Shown: positions 21,026-32,155, counted from the stretch's first letter. The stretch: 64,000 nt of DNA from Symbiodinium natans (GCA_905221605.1 CAJNDS010002646.1:535001-599000), one strand, 5' to 3'. Numbers and translations are program-made. Notes: a model not told the origin generated them from the letters alone.

Positions 21026-24000
21026 CCCCCCCCCCCACCCCCCCCCACCCCCCCCCCCCACCCCCCTCCCCCCCCCCCCCCCCCCCCCCCCCCCACCCCC
21101 CCACCCAACCCCCCCCCCCCAACCCCCCCCCCCACCCACCCCAACCACAACCCCCCACCCCCCCCCCCTCCCCCCCCCACCCCCACCCACCTGTCTTTTT
21201 GGCTTGAGCTTGTCCTGGTGCTACCCCCTACCCCCCCCCAAACGATTCACAGAACTCTGCCGGGGATGATCTTCCATGCGAGCGGGTCTCAACTATGCTC
21301 CAGCGGGGTCGGCGGCTTGAGCCGGAGGCTCTTAAATTTAGGCTTTAGGGTTTAGCTTTAGGGTTTAGGGTTTAGGGTGTAGGGTTTAGGGTTTAGGGTT
21401 TAGGGTTTAGGGTTTAGGGTTTAGGGTTTAGGCTTTAGGCTTTAGGGTTTAGGGTTTAGGGTGTAGGGTTTAGGGTTTAGGGTTTAGAGTTTAGGGAAAG
21501 GGCTATTTGGGGCTTAGCGAGCTGTTGCGGGGGTTCAGCAATCTAGGAGGTTGTTTTTGGGAGCTACGCCCAGCAAGATCCCGAAGCCCACACCCGCTGG
21601 CCGAGGGCCTTGTTGTTATTCTTCTTGTCATCCCATTCCGCTTCGAAGAGCACGCGTTCTCCTTCCTGGCCATATGGTGGGTTTACAAGGATGCTGGTCC
21701 AGGTTGAGGGGCTCGCAGACTACGGGTCTAGGGATTGAGGTTTGAGGGTTGCTTAGGGTACCCACAAAGGGGCCCGAAGAAAGAACGGATCAGATGGCTT
21801 TTTTTCAAAGCTGCAGTAGCGCCGATGTTGGGCAGAGTGGAAGGCTCCAAGGGTTTTTGAGGACTCTTCTAGGGCTTTGGCTTTAGGGTTTGCAGGGGGG
21901 ATTTAGGATTTCAAGGGCTTGAGGATTTGGGAAATATTTCCCCAAGCAGTGTGCCAACACTGTGCATCTTCACGTTTCGGCGTCGCCCGACATGACAGAG
22001 GACGCTCTCGCCTACAGGTTCCGCGCGCCTCCCGTGGCCCAAGTCGCGCTATTGTCTCGGTACCGTGCATTATCTACACCCTGAACCCTAAGCCCTAAAC
22101 CCTAAACCCCCTGTCAAGGAGCTTAAGGCGCTTTAGGAATGGGATGCTGGGGTGAAGTTCCCTGCCCCTCCTTGAGCATGTCGGGATCTCCTCCGGTGAA
22201 CTGGCGCGAGTGCGCGAAGATATCCTCGTTGGGTTTAGGGTTTAGGGTCTTAGGGGTTTAGGGGTTTAGGGTTTAGGGTTTTAGGGCTTTGGGTTTAGGG
22301 TTTGGGGTTTAGGGGTTTAGGGTTTAGGATTTAAGAGTTTAGGATTTAGGGGTTAGGGGTTTCGGGTTTAGGGGTTCAGGGGGTTGGGTCATAAGTATCA
22401 AATACCTCACGAAACCCCTAAGCCCCAGAAGAAGCCTTAAACCATGAAACAAGATAAAAGGCCCTAAACCCTAAACTGCACAAACCCCGAAGCCCTCAAA
22501 CCCTAAAGCCCCCAACCCAAACCGTCCATCCTCAAAGCCCAGAACTCACCCTAAGCTGCCCAAACCAATCCCCGCAAAAATCGCCTTCTGAAAGCCGAAG
22601 CAAGCAATATCATGAGGCTTTTGGGGGCTGGTATGGTATACTTAGAAAGGGACATAAGGGAATACCATTAGTATTGTTTCCGACCCGAATATCAGAAACC
22701 CTCCCTTGACGGTCTCACAAGCCTGGGCCTTGCCAAAATGTCGTTGGTTCACGGTCAGCCCGAGAAACCCTCAGCCGTAAACCCAAACCCCTAGTCCCGA
22801 AGCCCAAACCCGAAACCCTAGCCCTAACCCTGAACCCTGAACCCTGAACCCTGAACCCTGAACCCTGAACCCTAGACCCTAAACCCTAAACCCTAAACCC
22901 TAAACCCTAAACCCTAAACCCTAAACCCTAAACCCTAAACCCTAAACCCAAGCCCTCAAAAGCCTCACCAACCTGGATCCAGGTCGCATCGCCGCCCTCG
23001 TCTGCCTGGATGAAGCCAAATCCCTGAAGCAAGGCCAGGGAGGCATGCTTGAGGGGGTTTAGGGTTTAGGGTTTAGGGTTTTGGGTTTTGGGTTTTGGGG
23101 TTTAGGGTCTAGGGCCTAGGGTCTAGAATTTAGGGTTTGGGGTGTAAGAATTAGGGCTTAGGGTTTAGGGTGTCAGCTCTTGGGCTTTGGGGTGTAAGAA
23201 GGAAGTTTTGTGGCTTTGGGGATGTGTGAAATTTGGAGCAAAAGGGTCGGGGTTCTTGCGGCTTAGTTCTTAGGATGTTCAACACTTGCTCCTTACTACA
23301 AGCTGGTGATCCCTTGCAAGTCCCTTGCTGGGCCCTTACAGTATACATGGTCGGTTCTCCAGATGTTGGGCAGATGTCCCTGCAGTAGGGTTCCAGTACA
23401 GGGTTCTTAAAGGAGTGATGTAACCCAAGGTTCCCTAATGCTCCGCGGTACTCCCCAAGGCTCCCTAAGCTTCCCTAAGGTTCCTTAAGACCCTATAGCC
23501 CTGGAAGCAAAACGCCTACAGTACCCTACCCCCTAAACCCTCTCAACCCTTGACCCTGTAAACCCTGTAAGCCCTGTAACGCCTATAAACCCGATAAACC
23601 CACAAACCCTATGAACCCTATAAACCCGAACCCGAAACCCGTAAACCCACCAAACCTATGCATGAACCTTCTCTGGCCGCGGCCTTTTCGGCAAAGAACC
23701 TTTGGAGGCGACCGGTTCCTCAGGGAATCTTGGTTTCGGAGCCTTCGTTTACTTTTGTTAGCGGGGTGGGTTGAGGGTTTAGGGTTTAGGGTTTAGGGTT
23801 TAGGGGGCTACATGGGGCTTGAGGCTGTTTAGGGCTTGGGGATGAAGGCTTCGGGCTTTGGGCTTCGGGCTCTTTCACGGGGTTTGGAGGTTTTGGGTGC
23901 AGGGTGGCACCCCTAAACCCTAAACCCTAAACCCTAAACCCAAGAAACGGTAGGGGAGCTGTCACCCATAATTCCTGGCTGCTGGCTTTTCAGGTACTGT

Positions 24001-26766
24001 GATCAGTCGGAAGCGGGGCGGGATGCGTTTGCAGGCTTTAAGGTTTGGGGTTTGGGACTATGGCCTACCCCGTTGTGCAGGTGTGACAGCATGATAAGAC
24101 TCTTCGTCGGGCGCGTTTTGTGGACAATCCTCCCGTTTTGGGGGGCCATCCTCTGTAGAAGGGGGCGAAGATAAAGCAACCATGATTTAAAGAGCGCCTA
24201 AAGGTTGCTGGAGCAGGTGGGAGGCCCTTTGCGGGTTCTTGCTTAGAGCGCTTCCGGACGGTTTTCGGGGCCCCTTAGAGGCGGCCGATGGTTCAAGAGT
24301 CCTCAAGACGTGGGTGGCTCAGAAATAGAGTGAGATGTTCTAGACCCTCGGAATTAAAGGGGTGCCCCTTTTGGTTTGAAGGGGTTTATAAGGGAACCCA
24401 GACCCTATAACAAGGGAATAAGGGCCTACTCTGGGTCCTCGTACCTAAGTGTCATGCGAGGCGAGAGCCGCCTGGGGACCCTTGCATTGCTCATGGCTTT
24501 CCCGACTACCCCCCTCATACTACCCCCCGTAAGTTCCCCCCCCTAAGTAACCTTAATCAGGCTTAATTGTCCCTAAATAGCCTGAATTGTTGGGGGGGTA
24601 GTATAGAGGGGAACCCTGAGTTGTGGGGGCGTGAAGAGGGCCCGAAGCCCTGAGCATCTGTTAATCCTGCCCCTCCCAGTCCCAAAAATAGCAGGACTAA
24701 CTAGCGATGAGGGAGCTTTCGGGCATAAGGGCCGAGGCCCCACGCCTTTTCTGGGTGGCCCTGCTGCCTCTAGAACCTCTCCTTTTCTGAAAACCGTGCT
24801 ACAAACGAGCCGGGACCTGGCCTCAAGCCTTTCCCTTGGCTGACGTGTAAAAGGAATAGGTTTGGGTGGTTTTGCCGCCTCGACCGGCGTGGGGTGGGAG
24901 AAAAGAATTAGATGGCCCTCCACAATCGGGCCAGAGCTGCTCTTCGCACCTGACGAGGCCTTCGAGCCTCTGCTGCGTCCTAACCTTCACAGCATCTACG
25001 CCCTACTACAGCAAACCCTGAACCCCTGAACCCTAAACCCTAAACCCTAAACCCCAAACCCCCTCATGCTTTAGGGTTTAGGGGGCCTCATGGCATCCCA
25101 GGCTCTCATGGCCACAGCCCCTGCGCTGAAGTCGACCTGCCACGTCACGGCCCTCGTCTTCTGCTTGCGCTCGTCCCACTCCGTGTCCTGAGTGGGTGGG
25201 GTTTAGGGTTTAGGGTTTAGGGTTTAGGGTTTGGGGTTTGGGGTTTAGGGTTTGGGGTTTCGGGTTTAGTGTTTGGGGTTTGGGGTTTGGGGTTTGGGGT
25301 TTGGGGTCTGGGGTCTGGGGTCTCGGGTCTGGGGCTGTGCAAGGGTTTAGGTTGCCAAACATCGAGAGGGTCTACTTCCGACAAAGACAGCTCATGAACC
25401 TTCAGGCATGGGGAAGCCTTCAATTCAAAGCCCTATGCCCGAATCCGAAACAATCCGCCCAGGCACAAATGTCACTTTCTCGCCCCCCCGCAGACTGTCG
25501 GCATCGCCCGTGAACTGCAGCGTATGGGCGAAGACATCCGGGCTGCCTGTCCAAAGCTGAATCCCCTTAGGGTTTTGAGTTGTCGGTTTTGGGTTTTGAG
25601 TCTCAAAACAAGGGTCTGGCCCCAAGCCCGCAAGATATGACAGCATCATTCCAAAATCTTCCTCGACCACTGTTCAGAAGGCACCCTGAACCCCGAAATC
25701 CCGAAACCCTACACCCGAAAGCAGCTAAGACTGACCTTCTGGTTCTTAGTCGGGAATTAGGGAACTAGAGCCCCATATTTACCCTCTAAGGGATTATACA
25801 GGGTGCCTCATTCCCGCGTTCCCTACTAAGAACTAGCCAGCTTAATACATCTCAGTGTCAGTTTCCCTTGCTGGCTGTACCGCTTCGAGGGTCGGTGCCC
25901 AAACAGACAGGTTTTCACCAAGTAAGCTAAGAGTAGGGTTTAGGGTTTAGGTTTTAGGGTTTAGGGTTTAGGGTCTAGGGTCTAGGGTTTAGGCGTTAGG
26001 GTATTGGACAGCCTCGAAGGTTCAGGGTTACGGGTGCAGAGTTTAGGGTTTAGGGCTTAGCAGCTTGCATATGCAGGATGTATCTACTGCACTTCATGAG
26101 TGTTGGCAGGTAGGCAGGTCAGCGTGGGCTTCGCCCTCCTATCCGCATCATGTGAACCGTGATGAGTATGCCACAACCCCCTGAAAATCAACTGGCTGGG
26201 TGGGTTTCAGGGCTTGCTCTTGGTTTGCCTACTGGGTCTTCATAAGGGAATCCAGGAATGGGTTTAAGAGGAGGGGGTTTTGTGTGGAGCTGCGGGCCGT
26301 TTTTTCTTGCGTCCCCCAAGCAGCTTGAAGAATAAGGGCATCGAAAAGGGCCCTAATTTAGCTGCCCACTTGAAGGCCCACGGATAGTTATAAGTAGACC
26401 CTAAACCCTAAACCCTCAACCCTAAACCCTAAACTGTCTACCACGGGGATTTAAGCTGAGCTCCCCGACTTATTAGCACCCATGAACCTTCAAGCAAAGC
26501 TCTAGATCCTAAACCTCAAAGGCTGCAAACCTCGGAATCCAAAACCTACAGGCCCAACCCGTGAAAGGCCCGGAGTTTCCGACCCCGAGTTTAAGAGTGT
26601 AAGCCTAAACCCTAAACTCTAAACCCTAAACCCCAAACCCCAAACCCGAACCCCAAACCCTAAACCCTAAGCCCTAAAGGCGGTCTGAGCCCAGCACCAT
26701 CATCAGGCGTGATGAAGCCGAACCCCTTCTCCGCCACGAACTTCTTCAAGCGGCCGGTTTGCATGG
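17199..26766 (-). CDS. Cold-shock/WW-domain RNA-binding protein, 14 exons, complete
   Basis: Exons (minus): 26764-26698, 25546-25467, 25187-25106, 23718-23684, 23023-22991, 22224-22161, 21661-21594, 20304-20275, 19887-19824, 19107-19015, 18344-18286, 17934-17909, 17794-17694, 17491-17199. They sum to 1095 nt, 365 codons with the TAG stop; every join keeps phase. Residues 1-66: cold-shock domain (GFGFI at 14-18, DVFAH at 26-30). Residues 77-143: second cold-shock domain (GFGFI 89-93, DIFAH 100-104, FEAEWDD 126-132). Residues 144-218: Gly/Pro/Gln linker. WW domains at 219-249 (W223, W246), about 266-295 (W269, W292) and 335-364 (W338, W361), separated by Gly-Pro repeats. Cold-shock domains bind single-stranded RNA/DNA and WW domains bind proline-rich partners, so a role in mRNA handling is likely; the partner is unknown. 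Donors are 5 GT, 4 GC, 4 GA. A GTGCAG acceptor lies two bases before the ATG, fitting trans-splicing. The TAG after the last WW overlaps a possible GTAGGT donor, so a longer form is possible. Confidence 0.85.
17958..18062. mobile_element. MITE with TACTATTTGC inverted ends, inside an intron
   Basis: About 105 bp, left end TACTATTTGCCTAAGA, right end TTCTTAAGCAAATAGTA, which is its inverted match with one change. It lies in intron 11 of the cold-shock/WW gene, just before the 26-nt exon. The end motif GCAAATAGTA recurs near 47650. Confidence 0.65.
19227..19336. mobile_element. MITE family 1 (TTGGGATGTT), copy 1
   Basis: About 110 bp with inverted ends TTGGGATGTCCCCCTTATAC and the complement of GGGGCAACATCCCAA. 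It lies in an intron of the cold-shock/WW gene. Other copies: 27455, 35245, 44186 and a split copy at 32690. No ORF. Confidence 0.75.
20995..21190. repeat. C-rich low-complexity tract
   Basis: Runs of C broken by single A or T. It produces overlapping Gly- and Pro-repeat ORFs of up to 180 codons that are not genes. It lies in an intron of the cold-shock/WW gene. Confidence 0.9.
23406..23490. mobile_element. Small repeat family (GGTTACAT ends), intronic copy
   Basis: GATGTAACCCAAGGTTCCCT, ACTCCCCAAGGCTCCCTAAG and TTCCCTAAGGTTCC are the reverse complement of the block at 50447-50533 and resemble 37125-37205 and 49926-50040. It lies in intron 4 of the cold-shock/WW gene. Non-coding. Confidence 0.55.
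24847..25018 (+). repeat. Exon-bearing duplicated segment (partner at 3203-3374)
   Basis: Within it, 24935-25010 is open on the plus strand after GGGCCAG, coding LLFAPDEAFEPLLRPNLHS then IYALLQ, with a possible GC donor. It sits in intron 3 of the minus-strand cold-shock/WW gene. The protein family is unknown. It could be a captured exon moved by an element, or part of an overlapping plus-strand gene. Confidence 0.6.
25739..25840. mobile_element. MITE family 3 (CTGGTTCTTAGT), copy 1
   Basis: Left end CTGGTTCTTAGTCGGGAA; right end TTCCCTACTAAGAACTAGCC is its inverted match. The interior (GGAATTAGGGAA, ACCCTCTAAGGGATTATACA, CCTCATTC) is shared with 38785-38881. It lies in intron 1 of the cold-shock/WW gene. 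Confidence 0.7.
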
Positions 26767-26974
26767 CTGCACCCGGGAGGCTCTGAGGACTCTTATTTTT
26801 GCACGCCTTTTCTTGGCCCAGACACCACTTCTACAGAAGCCTTGGGGGGGGGAGGGCTGTAGAGTGCATGGTGCATGGCTCAGGGATGAGAGTTTGGGTT
26901 CAGAATTTTGGCAGTTGGGGTTTCGGGGGTGCACCTAATCCTTGCTACAAGGCCGGTGGTGATGCTGATTGCAG

Positions 26975-27083
26975 GCACACAGCCTTTGGCATACGTGCTG
27001 ACATGCCAACCCACAACACTGGGCCAAAACTCAACGGAGGCAGCAAACAGACTACGAAGCATGCTTCAGGCGCCTTATCTAGG
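26975..27083 (+). CDS. Candidate exon, unidentified
   Basis: GATTGCAG acceptor, then a frame coding TQPLAYVLTCQPTTLGQN and STEAANRLRSMLQAPYL up to a GTACTA donor. It lies just upstream of the cold-shock/WW gene on the other strand, so the two would be divergent. A further plus island with an open frame (ASHDAILVKAWWG) lies at about 27325-27362. No family is recognised. Confidence 0.4.
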
Positions 27084-27454
27084 GTACTACGTAAACCCTA
27101 CCCCAGACCCCAAGCCCCATCCACGGAGAGGCTAACCCCACAAACCCCTACAACCTAAAACCCGGACACCCCAAAACCCTTCAACCCAATGATGAACCCT
27201 AAATTCCCTAATTGCACCTCAAAACCCTTAGAGCCCTTTCTTTGCCGTAAACCCTAAACCCAAAACCCTAAACCCTAAACCCCAAACCCCAAACCCAAAA
27301 CCAAAGCCTCCGGCACCGCCAGCCACGACGCGATCCTCGTGAAGGCGTGGTGGGGTCTCCAGGGTTCTTCCACTCAGGGTTTAGGGTTTAGGGTTTAGGG
27401 TTTAGGGTCTAGGGTTTAGGGTTTAGGTTTAGGGTTTAGGGTTTAGGGCTTAGG

Positions 27455-27536
27455 TTGGGATGTTCCTCCTCATACTAGCAGTCCTTTAGTAGGGCTTCTA
27501 CTAGGAGGACTGCTAGTAAAAGGGGGAACATCCTAA
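27455..27536. mobile_element. MITE family 1, copy 2 (short)
   Basis: About 82 bp. Left end TTGGGATGTTCCTCC, right end GGGGGAACATCCTAA. Most of it can fold back on itself (CTAGCAGTCC with GGACTGCTAG). Confidence 0.75.
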
Positions 27537-28411
27537 GGTTCAGCTTTAAAGGGTTTCGGGTCTTAAGGGGGGTCATGGCCTACTCCCGATAAGGTTTCGG
27601 GTTTACTGCTTCATTGTTGGGGTTATATTAAAAATTTTCATGTATGACAAAAACGAAAAATTATAACCAACAAGGACCCAGTTACCCTAAACCCTAAACC
27701 CTAAGCCCACAGAGGGGCGCAGGCCTTCAGGAGGTCTCCACGGCGCATGGCCAAGCGGAGGAAGCTGTCCGCCTGCTTTGCATCTGTTTCGCTTGCGTTG
27801 GGGTTTATGGCTTGGGGATTCTATGCGGTTAGATTTGGGGCTTGAGGCTTAGGGCTTAGGGTTTAGGGTTCAGGGTTGAAGTTTTAGGGCCTTCGGCCTT
27901 AGGAAAAAAAGCCTTTGCGTTGGAAACGTCACTAAGCTGTGCCTCGAACCATGTGTGTAGGCTAGCTGGGGTTTGCGGCTTCCGGTTTTAGGCCTCTTCG
28001 CGGTTGCTTCCGCCCTTCAGCAGCATCAGTGACAGACCTCGAGGCGGGATGCTGGGCTTCGGGGGCTCCGTCATTTCAGGTTCAGGGCTTAGGGCCCTAA
28101 CAGGCTCAGGGCCTCGTGCTGAGGGTTTCGGGCTTAGGCTTCAGGACGCCCCCCAAAAAAAAGAAAGGGCCGTTGAACCCGCCCCCGGGCCGCCGGACGA
28201 CGGGCCGTGCGGTGCGCCTCCGGGGTGGCTTTGGGGGTGCGGGGTTCAGGGTTTCGGGTAGAAGCCCCACAAAGCCGTCGTGAACACTTAGGCCTGAAGC
28301 CCTGAACCCTAACTACCTGGAGGGTTGAGGGTTTAGGGTTTAGGGTTTAGGGTTTAGGGTTTAGGGTTTAGGGTTTAGGGTTTGGTAAGTCTCCTACTCC
28401 TCGTACTCCAG

Positions 28412-28492
28412 AATACCTGCGCTTCAATCCTTCACGACCGACGGCTCAGGGAATTCTTGGAGCTTCAGACCTCTCTGCTGTCTAGGGAATTC
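28412..28492 (+). CDS. Candidate exon, coiled-coil-like
   Basis: CTCCAG acceptor, 27 codons in phase 0 (SILHDRRLREFLELQTSLLS), then a GA donor (GAAGCC). Leucines fall at heptad-like spacing. A minus-strand exon with GAAG acceptor and GTTTGG donor (DEDDWTRASEARPK) lies at about 28710-28668. No family is recognised. Confidence 0.4.
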
Positions 28493-29368
28493 GAAGCCCA
28501 AATCCCAAACCCCAAACCCTGAACCCAAACCCTAAACCCCAAACCCTAAACCCCAAACCCTAAATCCCAAACCCTAAATCCTAAACCCTAAACCCTAAAC
28601 CCTAAACCCTCAACCCTCAACCCTAAACCCCAAACCCAAACAATCCCAGAGTTGTTGGGGCTCCCCAAACCTTGGGCCTGGCCTCTGAGGCTCGGGTCCA
28701 GTCATCTTCATCCTTCGGGGTTTGGGGTTTGGGGTTTAGGGTTTAGGGTTTGGGGGTTAGGGTTTAGGGTTTCGGGTTTAGGGTTTGGGTTTTGGGGTTT
28801 AGGGTTGGGGGTATAGGGTTTAGGGCTTAGGGTTTGGGGCCTGGGGTTTGGGGTTTGGGGTTTGGGGTCTGGGATCTGGGATCTGGGGCTTCGGGTTTGG
28901 GTTTTGGAGCTTCGGGGTTGCAACTCTGTTTCATGCCCCTTATAAACGGCTACTAACTCACACGTCTTTGTTTAGGGTTTGGGGTTTAGGGCTTAGGGTT
29001 TGAGGCCTGGGGTTTAGGGATTTTCTCTCTCCCCCAGTTCGTCTTTCATTCCTCGGCATCCTGCTTGTATTGAAATTCTTGGCGCGAAGCCGGACTCCCT
29101 AAACCCCAAGCCGCCCGAAATCTTAAAACTTAAGCCCGAAACCCTAAACCTGAAACCCTCAACCCGAAACCCCAACCCAAAGCCCGAAACCCAATGCAAA
29201 GCGAGTCCATTTCCATATTTACGCGGTCCTAAACCCTCCGACAAGCCCAAAAGGGTTTAGGGTTTAGGGTTTAGGGTTTAGGGTTTAGGGTTTAGGGTTT
29301 AGGGTTTAGGGTTTAGGGTTTAGGGTTTAGGGTTTAGGGTTTAGGGTTTAGGGTTTAGGGATACTCAG

Positions 29369-29457
29369 GTTCCCTTTGGAGATCCACTGGCAGCAACGGC
29401 TCGCCTTGCAAAAGGCCGCCCTACTAGGAGACCCTGCTGCAGAACAACACCCCCCAG
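29369..29457 (+). CDS. Candidate exon, helical
   Basis: ACTCAG acceptor, then FPLEIHWQQRLALQKAALLG and DPAAEQHPP, ending at a GA donor. A second frame is also open here, so the frame choice rests on amino-acid character. It may belong with 28412-28492, but the phases do not join directly. Confidence 0.35.
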
Positions 29458-29615
29458 GACTCTCCCAAACCCTAAACCCCAAACCCTAAACCCCAAACCC
29501 CAAACCCTAAACCCTAAACCCTAGCCCCAAACCCTAAACCCTAAACCCTAAACCCCAAACCCTAAACCCTAAACCCTAACCCTAAACCCCAAACCCTACA
29601 CGAACCCTTAGAGGC

Positions 29616-29679
29616 CTCGGCAGGAGCGTCGGGCAGCTGCGAGGTGTAGCGGGCCAAGGAGGCGAGGAGCTCGCGACGC
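29616..29679 (-). CDS. Candidate exon, helical
   Basis: CTAAAG acceptor, frame RRELLASLARYTSQLPDAPA plus Glu, then a GC donor (GCCTCT). Upstream on the same strand, 30092-30059 codes KASQGGNLGWLG, which recalls the GG-D/N-LGW motif of parvulin prolyl isomerases. That match is short and the phases do not join, so no name is given. Confidence 0.4.
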
Positions 29680-30329
29680 CTTTAGGATTTAGGGTTTAGG
29701 GTTTAGGGTTTGGGGTTTGGGGTTTAGGGTTTGGGGTTTAGGGTTTAGGGTTTAGGATTTAACTAGGGTCTAGGGTGTAGGGTTTGGGGAGGGGGGGGGG
29801 GGGGCGAGGGTGAAAGGTTTGAAAGATTGAAGGCATTGGGTTCAGAACCCAGTGCCCTAATCCTAGGGTTTAGGGCTGAGGGTTTGCCGAAGTATGGTTC
29901 TGCTTCATCCCACAATCAGACCAGGTGTTGCTCTTCTCCTTCCAAAAAACGGCCCAAGCTTTAGATCAACCCCCCAAGATACCCGAAACCCTGAATCCTA
30001 AACCCTAAACCCCAAACCCTAAACCCGAAACCCTAAACCCTTGAGGCGCAGGCATTGCCCAGCCATCCGAGGTTGCCGCCTTGACTTGCCTTCTCGCGGT
30101 CATTTTTAGGGGCTAAAGGGAATGTTCACAAACTTGAATCCTACAGCCCTAACCCTAAACCCGACAGCCCTAGACCCTAGCCCTAAACCCTAAACCCTTC
30201 AGCCCTAAACTCAAAAGCACTAAAGCCCTAAAGCCCTAAACCCAAACCCCCAGGGGCGTTAAGGAGCTTTGGCGAACTTCAGGGCTTTCAAGTTGTAGGG
30301 TTTCGGTTTAGGGTTTAGGGTTTTAGGTT

Positions 30330-30905
30330 TACATCGTTAAACTCTATCCTCTTACACAAGGCATCTATAGGGGACCCCAATTCAAAACAACCCGCACATG
30401 CTTGAGGTGCGAGAAACCCGCCAAGCCTGTCAGGGAAGGATAGAGCGCCCGTGGACCATAACCGGAACCCTTTCTTGCTTAACCCTTCTGCTTTGAACTT
30501 GGTAGCCTTGCAAGAGATTCTAATTTCAGCTGTTCCTTGGGGATTATAGCAGCCAAAACATTCAAGATTGTTTCCAAGTACCCCTGAATGCTCTTGTTTC
30601 GGAATATCTGAGCGGCGACAGGGCGAAAAGGCTCTCCAAGGCTACGGCAAAAAGTCTCCTTCAGACCTCACTGTGAACATGTTTTACATGCCTCACATTC
30701 CCGAACATGGACAGAATAGCAACAACAATAGTTCTAATGATAAAATAATACGAATAATAACAATGCTAGGAGCAAAAAATGATGAGAAAATAGTGGCAAG
30801 AATCATTTTAAAAAGAAAGCCGTAGTTATACTGAGGAAGCCCCAGGAGTTTCACCACCACCTACTTTACCCGGCAAGAAGCAGCAGAGGACTCATCCAAC
30901 GATAT
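30330..30905. other. Unique AT-richer island, no telomere repeats
   Basis: Contains a repeat-free stretch with AAT/AAC-rich sequence (30715-30800). An 85-codon plus ORF is present, but its Asn/Ile/Lys-rich end follows base composition. No exon edges or family could be recognised. Confidence 0.5.
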
Positions 30906-31005
30906 TCAAAGCAACACGAAAGAAGCACCCTAAACCCTAAAGCCTAAACCCTAAACCCTAAACCCTGAACCCTACTTCATCAGACCCGAAGATCTGAACC
31001 CCAAC

Positions 31006-31081
31006 TAAACATCGCGGCCAGCCCGTCTGGGTGGCCCCCACCCACATTGCTGCGCCCAAAGGCTCCTGAAGACTTCGGTGC
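31006..31081 (-). CDS. Candidate exon, Gly-rich
   Basis: TCGCACAG acceptor, then APKSSGAFGRSNVGGGHPDG and LAAMF, ending at a GTTGGG donor. About 25 codons. Another minus island at about 31610-31530, after TTCAG, ends in a stop (VVHLAGLPNRVRSVAQRFAV). No family is recognised. Confidence 0.4.
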
Positions 31082-32032
31082 CTGTGCGAAGCAGCTTGTA
31101 GGGTTGAGGATTAAGGGGAAGGGCTTAGGGTTTGGGGTCTAGGTGCGAAGCAACTTTTTAGGGTTTGAGGATTAAGGGTCTAGGGTTCAGGGTCTAGGGG
31201 TTGGAGTCTAGGGTCTAGGGTTTAGGTGAAGGACTTACGGGGGGGTTTATGGGGCCTTAAGGGAGTTCAAGGCTTAAGGATTGTTGGAAACGTTTGCCGG
31301 GCAACCCTGCACATTTTCAGACTTCTGGGATCCCCTAAACTCCCCCAAACCTTAAACCCTAGGGTTTAGGGTTTAGGGTTTAGGGTTTAGGGTTTAGGGT
31401 TTAGGGTTTAGAGTTTAGGGTTTAGGATTTAGGGTTTAGGGTTTAGGGTTTAGGGTTTAGGGTTTAGGGTGTAGGGTTAGCGTTAGGGTTTTAAACCCCA
31501 AATCGTCAACCGACGAAAGGTCAGGAGCCCTCAAGACAAAGCGAGAACGGCAAAACGCTGGGCAACCGAGCGCACTCGGTTCGGCAGGCCTGCCAGATGC
31601 ACAACCTGAATTCCGAGTTTGGGTTTAGGGCGCAGGGTTTGCTGTTTAGGGGGTTTCGGGTTTAAAGCTTAGGTTTAAGGGTTTAGGGCTTAGGGTTCAG
31701 GACTCCTACAATTCAGGCGAACTGTGGCTTCGGGAGGGAGGACTTCTTCAGGGCTTGGGGGGTTTAGAGGTTAGAGTGTAGGGTTTAGGGTTTAGCGTTT
31801 AGGGTTTAGCGTTTAGGGTTTAGGGTTTAGGGTTTAGCGTTTAGGGTTTAGGGTTTAGGGTTTAGGGTTTAGGGTTTAGGGTTTAGGGTTTAGGGTTTAG
31901 GGTTTAGGGTTTAGGGTTTGGGGTTTGGGGTTTAGGGTTTAGGGTTTAGGGTTTAGGGTTTAGTAGCCCTTTAGGGCATGCTGACCAAGCCCCCAGCCCT
32001 GTATGGTCACTTCTCCAAAACATGGTTCCTTA

Positions 32033-32155
32033 GGGTTTAGGGTTTAGGGTTTAGGGTTTAGGGTTTAGGGTTTAGGGTTTAGGGTTTAGGGTTTAGGGTT
32101 TAGGGTTTAGGGTTTAGGGTTTAGGGTTTAGGGTTTAGGGTTTAGGGTTTAGCAG
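32033..32155. repeat. Pure TTTAGGG array
   Basis: About 17 uninterrupted units, bounded by GGTTCC and AGCAGGCCC. Confidence 0.95.

Noticed and set aside
20769-21355. Pro- and Gly-repeat ORFs up to 180 codons
   Set aside because: Translation of a C-rich tract inside an intron.
30059-30092. Parvulin prolyl isomerase exon
   Set aside because: Only GGNLGW is reminiscent; neighbouring exons do not join in phase or continue the family pattern.
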